Of a stretch of 64,000 nt of DNA, positions 14,621-28,300 are shown in pieces; the stretch's first letter is position 1, and every line of letters begins with the position of its first letter. The stretch is taken from NCBI RefSeq assembly GCF_040939455.1, contig NC_134109.1, positions 71,019,001 through 71,083,000 of the forward strand, given 5' to 3'. Made by a program: the position numbers and the translations under genes. The DNA is from Microcebus murinus (taxonomy: Eukaryota > Chordata > Mammalia > Primates > Cheirogaleidae). Below the pieces are notes generated by a model, which searched no databases, was not told the origin of the DNA, and worked only from the letters and a program-made list of their open reading frames with translations.

Positions 14621-15239
14621 TAGACTCTTGGCCCTTCCCCCACAACCTCCCTTTCCTGTTCCACTACCTTGTCCTCTTTACAAATAGCCATTTCCCCGTA
14701 TTTAACACGAGCGATGAGAAATGGAGAAATGAAGGAAAACAAAAAGAATAAAGTCTATCCTTCTTCTTATGAATGTTTAAATTCCTACCATCTTTTGCAG
14801 AATGAACTCTGAAAAGAAACGCCAGGCAAGACTCAGTCTGAATGACCCTCCTTGATCCTCCAGCCCTCCCTCTTCCCCTAAAACACCATGGCAACTGCCA
14901 CCTGAAAGAGGCTAGGCGGAAATCATCTAATAAGACCAGGGATTGTTTGCCAGTGCTTTTTTATTTAGTGAAGTTTTGCAAAGGACACTTTTCTCTTTGC
15001 GTAAAAGTAAGCATTTTATTGCCTTACTTCCTTAATGCGAGCAAGACAAAGAATGTGTGATAGTGTATATAATCATAAGAACCATAACTTACCCTTGATA
15101 TTTACTTGTAAGTCTTCAAATATTCTTTGGAATTTGAAAGTTTAAGTTATTCTCCAGGTCTGCAGCCAGAAAATGAGACCCATAACAGAGGATGAAATCA
15201 ATAGGATGGCAATAAAGTGTCACATTGTTGTGAAAAAAC

Positions 15240-15500
15240 ACAGGCTGCCCAATCAGGCATTGCTTAGGCAAATTTCAACCCTGCCATTCATCAGCTATAA
15301 GATTTTGAGCAATAAAGCTATTTTGCCTCTCTAAGCCTCAGTTTCCTCATTTGTAAATTGGAGTGTTCTGCATATGTAAGATGGGGACTCTGTAATGCTT
15401 TCCTTGCAAAGTTATTTTAATAATTAAATGAGATCATGTACTCAAAGTTCCTGATACACAGAATGCACCATAAATATGATTATTATCAATAGAAATGTGC
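15240..15500 (+). repeat. MIR
   Basis: Nearly full MIR: 'ctctctaagcctcagtttcc' with 'ttgtaaattggagtg' and a 'aattaaatgagatcatgtac' block. Confidence 0.8.
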
Positions 15501-15914
15501 ATTCCTAGATTTCTAGTTAAGTTCTCTTGAAATTAAATCAAGTCATAGAATCATAGGATTCTAACTCTAGAAGGTAGAGGAAATGCCTCCACAATGCCTG
15601 CACTTCTACAAACAAACCAGAAAAAAAGGAATGAGAGCAGCGTATGGTCCTGAGACAGGAGGCATTGAATGAAATGCCCAAAAGTTTTCTGGACTCCCTC
15701 ATGACTAGGGTTTTATTTTTTAGGGCAAAAACCACCATAAGTTTAGAAGCATTTTTAAATAACTTGAAAGTTTCTGTATTAATCTTAACAATACCAACAA
15801 ATATTTGTCCAATGGTTGTAATACATACATTTGCGGGCATGTTATTTATTCTGTCAATAAGCAGGGCTAGGTTCATGTGTACCTGAAACCACCTGTCAGT
15901 CAGGTGAAATTGTT

Positions 15915-16078
15915 TCTAACTCAGCTTTGCAAAAGAATCATTTAAAAGCTTATTTTAAAATCTTAGATCCCACTCCCAGAAATTCTGATTAAGTAGATCT
16001 AAGGTAGAGAGCACAGGAATGCGTATTCTTCATAAATTCCCCATGTGATTATAATGTTTGGGAATCACTAGTCCAAAG
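15915..16078 (+). mobile_element. MER5A-like hAT MITE
   Basis: 'agatcccactcccagaaatt', 'ctgattaagtagatct' and a terminal 'gtttgggaatcactag' follow the MER5A pattern (non-autonomous hAT). Confidence 0.7.
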
Positions 16079-16819
16079 GAGAGGGTATAGAATTGGTATT
16101 CTTGACTGGCTCCTCATCTTTCTCTTCCTGAGATCTCATTCCAATCACCTTCTCCTTTTTCTCACAGTTCCTGGCTTCTTTATCTGGGTTGTTGTTCTGA
16201 CATCACAAAACAGCATATGGAAAACTCTCTGAAAGTCAAATACAATAACTTGCTTTCTTTAAAAACCATCAACATGGCTTTTATTTTAAGGACTTAATAT
16301 TGACATCAACATACCTTAGCATTCATTTTAACCTATCCTGAGGCAACCTGTGCACACAAATGAAGGAAATAGAGATCATGCTCAAGTGGTCTGGCTTGGA
16401 AATTGGCTTCATGATGTAAACACCTCAACAATACTATTAAGCTGTTCCTGAACAGAGATAAATGATTAGACCAACAGCCAATAGGGAAGCCAAAAATAGG
16501 AAAAGTTGATACAATTAGAAAATATTATAAAAATGAACCACAAAGCCAGAAGAAAGAGCCCACCTTCACCACCAGCTGCCCCAGTCCAGAATATTCTCCC
16601 CAGAGTCTCTTAGGGTTCCACACATGGGAAGGAACTGGGGGTGGTGTGCCAGGATAAGTCGCTCTTTCCTATCCTTTATCATCTCCAATGCCCTGAGTGC
16701 CTCTGCAGTTTCTTGGGAATGTAAGCCCTTAGTTTACAAGGTCAAAAGACCATGGAACATTTTTCAAAAATTAGATTACAAATTGAAGACAGAAAAGTAT
16801 TGTTTTAATATTCTCTTCT

Positions 16820-16935
16820 GGTATTAAGTTTGAGTCTCTCTCCTCCATTTCTCTCTCTCCTCCTTTCATTCTTTTGCTCTCTTTCTCTCTCCCTTTCTCT
16901 CCCTCTCTCTCCTTCCCCTCCTCTCTCCACTTCAC
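16820..16935. repeat. Polypyrimidine low-complexity tract
   Basis: About 115 bp almost entirely C/T on the plus strand. Confidence 0.9.
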
Positions 16936-18454
16936 CACACACAGAAACCCCTTTTCAAAGGGGCTTTTTTCCAACTCAGTGAAGTAAAGTCTTTGCCCCT
17001 TTGTGGGGAAGGCTCATTAACATTCCCACAGCAGCATCTCTTCAAGGATTTTACTTTTGTAACTCTGTGGGGAGGTCAAGAGGCCACAGTGGAGAGGTAA
17101 AAGGAAAAAAATGGTAAAAGGGGGAGGGCGGAAGAAAGGAGAGGAGGGGAAAGAGCCCTTCCTTTCACAATAAGACCTGCAAGAAAGAGGGGGAAAATAG
17201 AAAAAATGAAGATAGCCAGGATTCAGAAAAGAGACAAATGTGGACCCCCAAATCTGCCTGCTTGGAGATTTGATAGACTCTTGAGGAAAGCAGAAAGCTA
17301 TGTTCCTTCTTTCTTATCCTCAAAAGGAAATAAATAACAGAAACAGCAGGATGAGAGAGTGACCAGACTCAGTCTATTCCATTGAAGAATTAAAAGCTTT
17401 CCTGGACTCAATGTCCCCATTTCTCCTACAATAGTCTAGTAATAAAAGACGGCACCTGTCTACCACAGGAAAGTTAACAGCATACATTAGACAATGTCAG
17501 AAACAAGAATTCCAAAGGAGGAACATGAGGAAGTCACTCAGGGTCCTGACACCAAAGGACTGGAAAAATAATGGAAATATAGTGACCTTCAAAGCAAACA
17601 TCAGAGCACTTCCCCAAACTCTTCAGATGTGGGTACCTGCCTCCGTTATCACTAGCACCTCTCCTACGATCTGCTGTCTTCCTCTCCCTTTCTTAGTATT
17701 GCCAAACTAGCCTAGACTTGTGTCAGGGAAGAAATAAATGGACCTTCAAACTTGCACGCAAAGTTGTAAGTGAGCTTTGCTTTGCTTTTCTCTGAAGATA
17801 CAGCCAACAGAGATTTACATCACTAAACTTAAAAGGGGAAAATAATTCCCACTTTTCCAGTTGATGGTGTTTCAGATGCTCTCTCATCTCAGCCGAAAGA
17901 GTAAAAGATAAATAATGTTAAAAGAAAGAGACCCAAGCATTATAGCTAGAAGATAAGGAATATCTGGAATAGTCTATGCCCGACAGCTCAGTATTACTCA
18001 AATTTAGGTAGGACCAGCATAGCCAGAAGTTAAAGAACAATAAATGAATCACCCTCAGTGTGCAGGCTGAGCAGGAGATACCTGGTTGTTTGCCAAATGA
18101 TGTATTGTGGAGATGGAGGAATTCTTAAAGGTCTAAGCTCATATCCACAAGGAAATTCTCTACACAGAACCCTTGACAATTATCTTCAGCCTCTGTGTGA
18201 ACACTTATAGAGAGCTCACAAATTTACTGCTTCCACCCTGAGGTACCTAGGGAACTCATCGAAGTCATATTTTCAGAGACATTCCTTCAACTCTAAGAAC
18301 CAGACAGGATTGGGGGAGACAGAAGACCACTGGCCTGGTCACTATTTTAAATGAGATTTCTTAAGATCAATCACTTTTTTTTCCCATGCTAGCAGTCTGG
18401 TGGCATATTGTGTCTTTACCAATACAAGAAAAAGAATGCTAGGTTACTGTCACA

Positions 18455-18690
18455 TGCATTTGGATTCCAGGCTTGTCTCTGTTACATCACAGCTGTGCAA
18501 CCTTGAAGAGGTTACTTAACCTCACTGAGCCTTTTGATTCATCTATAAAGGGGACCATCTATAAATAGGAGTAGTGAAATCTGCTGGGCTTATCTCAGAG
18601 TTGTAAAATTTAAAATAGGTCACATAAATAAAAATATTCTATAAATTATAAAGAGCTATACAGATATTATGTTATTATTATAATAACTGT
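18455..18690 (+). repeat. MIR
   Basis: 'gaagaggttacttaacctca', 'ctgagccttttgattcatct' and a trailing 'cataaataaaaatatt' match MIR order. Confidence 0.7.
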
Positions 18691-19090
18691 CCTTCATTAA
18701 TCTTTTTGCCAACCTTTCATATCCCCATTTTCCACTGGAAGTAACTGACTTTTTGGCCTCATATCAGGATATATCAGAAAGTTCTTATTTCAGTTTATAC
18801 CCCAGAGGCAGCCACATTATCAAACAGAGGGGCATAGAATTATGAAAGAACCAAAATGCACTGTGAAGCTCTTGGGAGAAGAGTTAGAAAAACAAGCAAG
18901 GGACAGTCTCTGAGCAGACAGCACAGGGAGAGGCCTGGAGCCCTGGCAGGGAGGAGAGGGTTAAATCCTTTCCTCTGCAGTACAAAAGAAAAGAGTGTGC
19001 GGAAAGATTAGGATTTTTGCTTTTACAATGGGAGCTGCAGAAGCGTAGGGAAGAAGCTGAAGAAAAAAAGGGGGCGTCTCCCCTTTAAAG

Positions 19091-19306
19091 ACTTGCAAAG
19101 ATTGAGAGAGAAAGAGAGAGAGAGTCAGAGAGAGAGAGAGAGTCTGTCTGTCTCTGGGAAGGGAGAACATCTCTGCTTCACAGTGATTTGCACTGAGGGG
19201 AGAGGCATCAATTGGCTTCAGACCCAAGGGGGAGACTGGACCAGGTCACCCCGGTTAAGACTCAGTGAGCGTTGCCCCTCCCTCCCCCACCTCTCTCTAC
19301 CCGGGA
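19091..19306 (+). promoter_or_regulatory. SALL2: SALL2 distal promoter / 5' UTR (P1)
   Basis: Sequence immediately upstream of the distal SALL2 ATG. It contains a (GA)n-rich run (about 19,105-19,142), then a C-rich leader ending 'ccgggA' before the ATG. No TATA box is obvious. SALL2 is known to use two promoters; this position fits the distal one. Exact start sites cannot be read from sequence. Confidence 0.55.
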
Positions 19307-22300
19307 ATGTCTCGGCGAAAGCAGCGGAAACCCCAACAGTTAATCTCGGACTGCGAGGGTCCCAGCGCGTCTGAGAACGGTGGGTGCCTGGGGAGGGGTG
19401 GGGGGCCCCTGAGTCCCAGCTTGTGTGGGTCAGGCCAGGGCAAGGGGAGGGCACTCGGGCCACGGGGCGAAACCAGGAGGGCGGACTTGATCACCAGGGG
19501 GGTTGAAGGACTCGAGATGCAGGGAGTAAAGAAATGACCTGCGCTGGGGAGAAGCCCCTCTCCACTTTACTTGGGATTGAGTCTGTTTGTGTTTTCCTTG
19601 TTTTTCTCTGGATGAAATGGAGTTTTCAAACTGGGTCTGTCTCCCCACCCAAGAGTTTTCTCCCCAGGTCCCCCTGTGCTCACTGGTCTTTGTGCCGTTG
19701 CTAAGTAACGTCCTCAGACCTGAAGACCGTCTCCTAGGGGTGGGATTTTCCCCCCTTTTCTTTCTGGAGAGTTGGGTTACAAGAGAATGAATTGGATAAA
19801 CGTGAAGTTTCCCCTGAGGGAGAAGAGAAAAAAGTTTCTCATTGTTGGGCTAAACTGAAAGCCGATCAGAGCTCCCAGAGGAGAAGAGCTAATGTCGGTC
19901 AAAATGCGGCCTGGTTTGGGGTGTATATCCGTGTCACCTGCAGAACTGGAGGACAGGTCTGGAAGAGGGGCTTAGGTTCATGCTTCAAGGGAGACCAAGC
20001 CAAAAAAAAAAAAGTGCAAGGTAATATACCTGTTAATACAGGCATATCATTTTATGAGATATTATATTTTTAAAGCAACAGATGTCCTTTATGAGGAGAA
20101 ATAAGTGTACATATTCTTATGACATTCCAGTAGGTGAGAGGCAGACAATAGAGCAAGGAAGGTATTAAGACATTGCCCAAAGTCTCAGGGACGGTTAGTG
20201 GCATAATCAGAACGAAAATTTAGGTCTCCTCATGCTTAGCACTGGTGGTGCTCACTCCACTAAATCAGGGTTTTCCAAACTTGCCTAATTGTGAGGACAT
20301 GTGAGCTAAGGTCTGGGAATCAATATCTTTTGCAAGTGTCTAGGTAATTCTTAGGATCAAGCAAGTTTTGGATATACTTGGCAGTGGTATGTCTACATAT
20401 GTCACACTGTGGAAGTCTAGAAGTCCTGGCTAAGGGATCAACTATTTATTTAGTATATAATTGATATACCTAACAATGCAGTATAGGGTTAAGCACAAGA
20501 GTTCTGAAGCCAGACTTTCAGGATTAGCTTTTAGCCAAATCTTGGATCTATCACTTGGTTAGCTGTGCAACCTTAGTTGGTTCATTTTGCCTCTCTATGC
20601 CTCAGTTTCCTCAACTGTAAAATAGAGATGAGTATTCTAGCTACCTCATTAGGTGGTTGTGAGAATTGAAATGAGTTGATATGTGTAAAGCACTTGGAAA
20701 AATACCTGGCATAAATAAGTGCTTAATACATGTAGTAAAGTACCTAATAAAGTACTTAATGTGGTATATTGCTATTATCATTATATGTGAGTGCAATGGC
20801 ACTTCCTGCAAATGCATATGACCAAATTTCCAAAACCTCTTGGCAAACTTCAGCTTTTCTTTATGAGATCTGTGCCATGAAAAGCTCTAGGATAATATAT
20901 TTATGGTGATTAAAACTAATCATGGATTAAACTTGCCTTTTCACCTGTTGTGAAAAAAATGACTTGAAGTTAAATCAGTGCTCCATGTGCTATGAAACAG
21001 CCTTAACAGACATACTATGTTTTGGGTAGAACACATCCTCCCCAAATTTCTGTTTTGCTGGGATCCTACTGTGCCCATATTTAGAGGTTCTGTGGTGGTG
21101 GCTTCCTTCCCTCCTGAGACACATTAACCCCCCTTAATGCCACTATAGGCCGGATGTTTCTTCCTTCTGCTCTACAGGAGACTTCCCCTAGAGCCTCAGA
21201 GTTGCCTCACAGTTCTGATCCCCTGCTGGTGTGACTGTGGAACTATGCTGAACACCACCCCCCCCAACCCTCTAAGAAGCATCCTTTCCTCTCCTTCCTA
21301 CTTCTCCCATCTGCTCACCCATTCCCCATACCACAGCTGAGGAAAAATCTTCTGTGAGGGAGTCAAAAGGTATCTTTAGTAACTGTCTTGAATGGATTCT
21401 CAAGCCCTTTGAGCTACAGCTCCCACTTGGAGCTATGGGAGCCCATGAATACCATAGAAACAGTAAAAGCTTGAATCCAATGGCAGCAACAAATTTCAGT
21501 TGAAATTTTGCCTTTGAGCTCTTAAAGGCAGAAACTAATGTTAGGAGCGAGAAAGCAGTATTTACCTCTGTTAAGATCTGCCTCTTAAAAGCCTAAAGAT
21601 TTTCTCATCAGAATTCCCCAGACAGTGAAAGATCCCAGGCTACTTGCATGACTTGGAGTGTTACAGGCTCTCATCTGCAAGATAAAGTGGCTATATGTGA
21701 TTATGTCTAAAATTCCTTCCTGCTCTTACAAGTTTATAATATATACATTTCTCATTCCCTGCATTTTACAGAAAGGGTTTCTATTTGCTTATGTGATCTT
21801 CAGGTGTCTGGCTTTTCCTTCTGCCCAGAACATGCTCCACAATTAGGTAGGGAGGGCTCTTATTTAGGGGCACACTGTACTCTTTGATGTGCCTGTGAAA
21901 TTATGGGCATCATCACCAGCATCAGCAGACGTTTATATAGTAGTTTAGGGTGCCACTACTGTTTTCAGGAGTCTTGTACCTTCTTTTAAGCAATGTTTAC
22001 TATATATAACAAGCAAATGCTAAGCCTTTGTTGTGCGTTTTAAAAACCTCATGTCTGCAGTGACCTAAGACATCACCAAGAAACAGTCTGAAAAAACCTG
22101 TTTTCCAGCCCTGTTTTTGCTCAACTTGCCTGACCAGAATACCAAAACCTAACAGAATAGTTATTGCACATCAGTGACAAGCAGGAAATAGTCTATTTAT
22201 TTAAAAACTCTGGAGAGAAAAAAAAATTTTCTCTCTCCCCTACAGAGCCTAGAAATCTGGATTAGAGAACATAAGGGATGTGACTGGGGAAAATGCAAAC

Positions 22301-25300
22301 TAGTACATCTGGGAAATAAAGGAAACAATCAGAAACCCAGATATTTAGTGAGAAGAAGAAACCAGGACAACAGCCAAACAGATCTAGAGGGAGAGAGGGG
22401 AGTACTTTAGATGGAAGTTGGCAGACAGCAAGACCAGCAAAAGGGGGAAAAAGACAAAAATAGAGTTTTAAGGGTTCTGTTCTCTTTACATCTGGAAGTA
22501 GAGAGCCTCGCTTCTCAGGGCAACTGAGTCCTGGGCCACTCAGCCCTGTGTATCCCCCAAGTAGAGAATAACTCAGGCCTGGTACAATAGAGTGCTGGAT
22601 AAGGACACAGAAAAACTTGGTTTTCAATCCAGCTTGGACCTTGAAGCTATGTGACCTTGGGCAAGTCCTTTCTTTTCCCAGGGTTTCAGCTTTTGACCTT
22701 TACTAATAACATTCATCACTAATATTTGTGGAACATTTAAGTACTGTGCTAGGCCCTTTTTGCATTGTCTCTTTTATTCCTTCCAACTCCCCTATTGCTA
22801 CCCCCATTAACATTTTTTTATTGTAGTGAAGTATACATAACAAAATTTACCATTTTAACCATTTTTAAGTGTACAGATCAGTGGCATTAAGTACATTCAC
22901 CATGTTGTATAACCGCCACTGCTATCTATTTTCCAGAACTTTTCATCATCACACAGAAACTCTGTATCCATTAAACAATAAATCTCTATTCTCCTACCCC
23001 CCAGCCCCTGTTAGTCTCTATTCTGTTTTCTGTCTCTATGAGTTTACCAATTCTAGGTACCTCATAGTAATGGAATTATACAATATATGTCCTTTTGTGT
23101 CTGGTCTATTTCACTTAGCATAATGTTTTCAAAGTTCATCCATGCTGTAGTATGTATCAGAATTTTCTTCTTTTTTATGGTTGTACACCCATTTTCCAAA
23201 GAGAAATCCAGTGTTAAGAGAGATTAAGAAAAGTTCCCAAGATCACAAAGATTAGAAAGTGCTAGAGCTGGGACTTTGACTTGGGTCTGAATCACTGTGT
23301 ACCATGAGAGAGAGTCAGATCTCTGAAGTCTCTTCCAGTTCCAGAATGGTATGAATCCCATATTAAGTGTTGAGTCTTTTGATGTCAGAAAATTTTCCAT
23401 TAAAAGACTTTTTTTATGTTTGATCTAAGACAGTCCTAATCTGGAAACAAATATATTTTTCTCACTTAGCAGCAAGCATACAAATTATTGTGCTTCTTAG
23501 CCTACTGTGTTGCAGAAGCCATAGGTACATTAGTAGGTATGAGTGGCAAAGAATTGATTGTGTGTTTGCATTTAGGAGAGAGGGATGAGGAAAAAAGATG
23601 ACATATATCCCTAAAAAGTAGTCTATAGCAACAGTTGCAGAATCAATTCATAATTATGGAAGCTACCAATTAGTATTGGTCCAACGTTAACAGTAAGTAA
23701 GTTTAGGAAAGTGCTTATATAAGTGTGCTTGCTTTTTTTGCTGGATAATGTTTGAATTCTGTAGAACAAAACCCTCATCTTGCGATTAGAAATATGGCTA
23801 AATTATCAATTAAAATTTAAAAAGAAAAAAAGGAACATGACTTAAGATGCACAAACTGGGAAAAGCAATACAGACACTTAAGTCTACAACCAGGTTTAAA
23901 TTACATTAAATTCTATTCATGGAAACAGATTTTTTACCAGGAAAAGATAGAAAGAAGCTAATGTGTGGTTGTGGACAGAGCAGAGAGAAACCCTGATGGG
24001 AAGATTTAGCACTGAGAGCTTATTTTGCCTGTCCCAATTTCTTTTTTCTTTTCTTTTTTTTGAGACAGAATCTCACTGTGTTGCCCAGGCTAGAGTGCCA
24101 TTGCATCAGCCTAGCTCACATCAATCTCAAACTCCTGGACTCAGGCGATCCTCCTGCCTCAGCCTCCCAAGTAGCTAGGACTACAGGCATGCACCCCCAT
24201 GCCCGGCTAACTATTTTTATGTATTTTTAGTTGGGCAGTTAATTTCTATTTTTAGTAGAAACAGGGTCTCACTCTTGCTCAGGCTGGTTTCGAACTCCAG
24301 ACCTTGAGCGATCCATGCACCTCGGCCTTCCAGAGTGCTAGGATTACAGGCATGAGCCACCACACCCAGCCTGCCTGTCCCAATTTCAGAAAGGTTTAGC
24401 TCAGGTAAGATCTGTGAAGAGCAGGATAGAAGGTTTGATGAGAAGGGTAGTCCCTGATATTGTGGTTCTCATCCTTGGCTGAGGAGCTTTACAAACATCC
24501 TAGTGCCTGGGAATCCTACCCAGGGATTTTGAATTAATTGGTCTGGGATGTAGCCTGGACATAGGGATTTTTGAAAGCTCTCCCAGTCATCCTAATGGGC
24601 AGCAAAGTTTGAGAACCACTCTTCAAATGTATTCTCCACCCACCCCCCAGCTGCACATGACCCACCTGTTTTTGTCTTTGTTCTGCCCAACCATTCTCTC
24701 TCAAGCATAAAGCAGCAGTTTCATGGGGCACCAGGTTTAGAGGGGAAGCCACCTGGTTTCCTTTTTCTTTGTCATTTCAGCTCTTTGTAAATTTAAACAA
24801 GCATGTCCAGGTCTTAGTCCTATACCCACCCCAGACTTTGCATGTGACCCTGGATAGCTTACCTCACCTTATCTGCTATCTAGGGACACCATTAGGAGTT
24901 TAGTTTATTCCTGTGTTTGTGCCTTCATTCATGTCTGTGTAAGAATCCTGCCCCCCTTTTTCAGGATGGCCAGTGAGTGCAAAGTGCTGAGAAATGGAGG
25001 GTTCCTCTTACAGGTGGCTGTTGATCCATCACCTTTCACCAGGGACTAAATTTACCTTAAAGAAGAGTGTAGATCAAATTACGCATCAGAAAGCAGGTTT
25101 CATTAAAGAGCAAGAAAGGGGACAGTGTTTCCCAGGAGAAGATGAAAAGAAAAGGATTTCTTTTCTTGTCAGAAGACTTGACAAAACAGCAACTGGATAT
25201 CAAATGTTCAATGCTAATTAACAAATGCTTAGAAGAAAGCTTCCATCTGATTCCCTCTCTCTTACTGGGGCCAGAGAGCAAATGGCAGGTAGGAGCCACA

Positions 25301-28300
25301 CAGGGCCCTTTCTCTAGCAGTAGGGAAGCCATACAATGTTAATATGCTCAAAAAGCACTGGACAGGAGTCAAAATTCTGAATGCTTGCTTCTCTAAATTA
25401 CTGTGTGAACTTGGAAAAGTCACTTAACCTACTCAAGCTTCAATTTCCTTATCTATAAAAAATAAACCACATTGCACTAAAGTGTGACTTGCCATAAGTG
25501 AAACAGACCCCCTTCTCTCTCATTTGTAAAGGTGAGGCCTGGAAGCAGAGCCCATCTGTTTCAGAGCCTTGATTCACAATGCTTACAGCCTTATGATTCT
25601 CTGAAGTTTCAAAACACAATTCAGTAAAATGTTTTCAATTTAAAAACACAGGCAAAATTTACATTGAAAACAAAGTGGATGTTACTAATATTTTAATTAT
25701 GTTGTTTCAGCCCCCTCAAAAGAATTTTTATCCTTGACATATGCCCATGATATTAGCCAACATCTTACCTCAGAAATTAATAAGATTAACAAGCAACATG
25801 GAAAACAGATCTAATTTTAATATGTATATATCAGGTTACTTTGATTATTTTACTACTGACAATGTAAATTCCGTAATTGATAATATTCAGGACTCCCTAA
25901 GTTTTAAAAAGGCCCATTTATACACATTATTTGTCAAAAGTTTTTCAATTTTTTTGTCCATATATTTCTCCGAGGAAGATAGTACAGTCACAATATTACC
26001 ACTTTATGAAAAGAGAAATGGTGGCATAGCATGGTGTGACTGACCACCATGCCTCAGTTTACTAGCTGGGCAAGAATAGAACTGGGATTAGAACAAGGTG
26101 GGTTTACTGATGCCCAGGCAAATCACAAAACCAAGGACTGTGGTCACTTCCTGCATGTAACATAAAGTATTTTAGGAAGTAAGAAATCCTTTGAGACTCA
26201 TTTCAGGCTGGGCATGGTGGCTCACACCTGTAATCCAGCACTTTGGAAGGCTGAGGCAGGATTGCTTGAGGCTAGGAGTGCATAGGTTGCAACTGAGTCA
26301 CTGCACTCCAGCCTGGGTGACAGAGCAAGACCCTGACTCAAAAAATAAGTACATAGAAGAGCAAGCCGATATGGTGGCAAGGAAACCTATAAAAAAGACT
26401 CATTTCAAGGTAAAAAGGGGATGCAAAGTACCTGATCCAGGAGGCATCTTATGGGTACTTATCCTTTCTGAATAGGAGGCTGCCTTTGTAGTGGTGAGCA
26501 AGCATTGAAATCAGGTTGGGGCTGAAAAGGGTTTTAGACACTGAGAGGCTGTCTGGTAGCTCCTACTGCATTTTCCCCATTGTTTCAGAAGGGCTCTCCC
26601 CCTCCTCCAGGTTAGAGTTCGGTGGGCCTGCCTAGGTCTCTGCTGGCTAGCATGTGTCCAAAACCACTACCTTAATGGTGACAGTGTGCAAGTGTCGCAA
26701 GAGGAAAGTAGAAGAGGAAGAGGGTACAGAAGAGGGTAGTAATGTAGGAGATGGCTTCTTAAATCAGCATGAACTCCATAAATGAGGTGTTGGCCCGGTA
26801 ATCTGTGAAGTAGCTTGCATTCAACTATTATTCTCGGGGAGGAGGGGCGGGGAGTTAAGGGGCTTAGTGTTCTGCAGAGAGGAGTCCTGAAGTGACTTCT
26901 TCGAAATTCTACCCTGCAGCCGCCCACCCTGAGAAACTTCTTTCGTGGATGGGAGTAGGATGGGGATGTAAGTGAGAAACACGGAAGAAAACTTAGGAGT
27001 ATTTTGGGGTGTGTGCTGGTGAGGAGCGGATGTTCTGAGCTCCTCCTTCCCCTCTGGCCCTCAGACCTCTGAGGAGATCAGACCACCCTCTCAGGAATCC
27101 ACATTTTCCAGGCTCAGCGGATCCTTTATCCAAAGTAAAATAAGAGAAGACTATCGCCTTGCTCTATTGAGCAGGGCTACGATTCCCACTGTGCCCCTTG
27201 AGCTTACAGGAGCGGGGGAGGGCAGGCCTGGGCAAACACATCTGGAGACGGGGGGAGCTGGCAGAGTACAAGGAAAGGTGGACCCCCACTGTGCCTCACT
27301 GCACCTGTCCCTGAGCCTCCGGAAACTCTCCTGGGCTCTAGGCTCCCGTACCACACCTCCCCTTGCGCTCCCCACTACTGCCTCCTCCAGCTCCCGCCTC
27401 CCTCTCTAGCGGCTCCTCCCCATAACTCCCCTCTTCATCAGCTCCTCCCCCATCTCCCCTCTCCCGGCTTTCTCGCTCCAGCTCCTCCCCTCCTCCGCGC
27501 CTCCTCGCTCCCCTCCCCCTCTGCCGCTGCTCCGTGCCCCCGCCGCCGCCACCACCGGTCTCCATCTCCGCAGTCTGGGCCTCTGGGTGCAGAGGCTGCC
27601 GCAGCCCGGGCGGCCGACGCCGCCTCCCTCAAACCCAACATCCATTGTCTGCCACCCCCCTGGCCCTCCGCTTCCCCCACAACCATGGCGCAAGAAGCTG
27701 GGAGGAGCCCTCGTCTCGGGGGGCCCTGCGGGGAGCCAGCGGAGCTCCGAGGTGCGGTAGGGTCGGGCCGGGCACGGGTGGGGGCGGAGGTGGGGGCGGA
27801 GGAGATGCGCTGGGGTCAGGACTTTCGGTGGGTGGGATGAAATGCATGATTCTCTGCATAGGCCCCGGTTCTCACAGCCATTCCTTGCACTCGCTGGTAG
27901 CCTGGGGAAGGGAGGGTGACAGAGGAGAGGAGTAGCATGCGCTTGCCGCGCCCCCCCACTCTCCGCCCCATGCTGGGGTGTCTCCTGTCCACGCGGGTCA
28001 GGACTGAGCTCTAATCTTCTGCATGGACTGATGGTGAGCTCATTTCCCCACCCCCAACTAGCGGTTCCTGGGCTCCTTGTTAATTAGAGCCTCTGTATAC
28101 CCAACCCAACCGCACCACCCACGCTCTCTCTCCTTGTCTTCTCCCCAGGTGATGCTAGCGAGGAGGACCACCCCCAAGTCTGTGCCAAGTGCTGCGCACA
28201 ATTCACTGACCCAACTGAATTCCTCGCCCATCAGAACGCATGTTCTACTGACCCTCCTGTAATGGTGATAATTGGGGGCCAGGAGAACCCCAACAACTCT

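Larger units (their letters stand above)
13517..19090. other. SALL2 upstream flank, mostly unique
   Basis: Apart from MIR segments, a MER5-like element and polypyrimidine tracts listed separately, I see no gene or RNA. ORFs up to 112 codons have no domain. It could hold SALL2 enhancers, but nothing in the sequence alone proves one. Confidence 0.45.
19380..28148 (+). other. SALL2: SALL2 intron 1
   Basis: Intron between distal exon 1 and exon 2. It holds MIRs, a MER5-like element, an L1M-like fragment, one Alu, one FLAM monomer and, near its 3' end, the proximal promoter and exon 1A. ORFs of up to 121 codons (for example 22,262-22,627 minus and 25,741-26,043 plus) show no domain. Confidence 0.9.

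Noticed and set aside
15538..15886. Overlapping 112- and 80-codon ORFs on opposite strands
   Set aside because: Mutual shadows without domains; the region shows no gene signals.
22262..22627. 121-codon minus-strand ORF in SALL2 intron 1
   Set aside because: No homology recognised, low-complexity hydrophobic composition, no supporting signals.
25741..26043. 100-codon plus-strand ORF in SALL2 intron 1
   Set aside because: AT-rich, no recognisable domain, no splice or promoter context; likely chance.
27534..27935. 133-codon ORF overlapping SALL2 exon 1A
   Set aside because: It is a GC-rich shadow in another frame that runs through the exon 1A donor and the G-rich tract.
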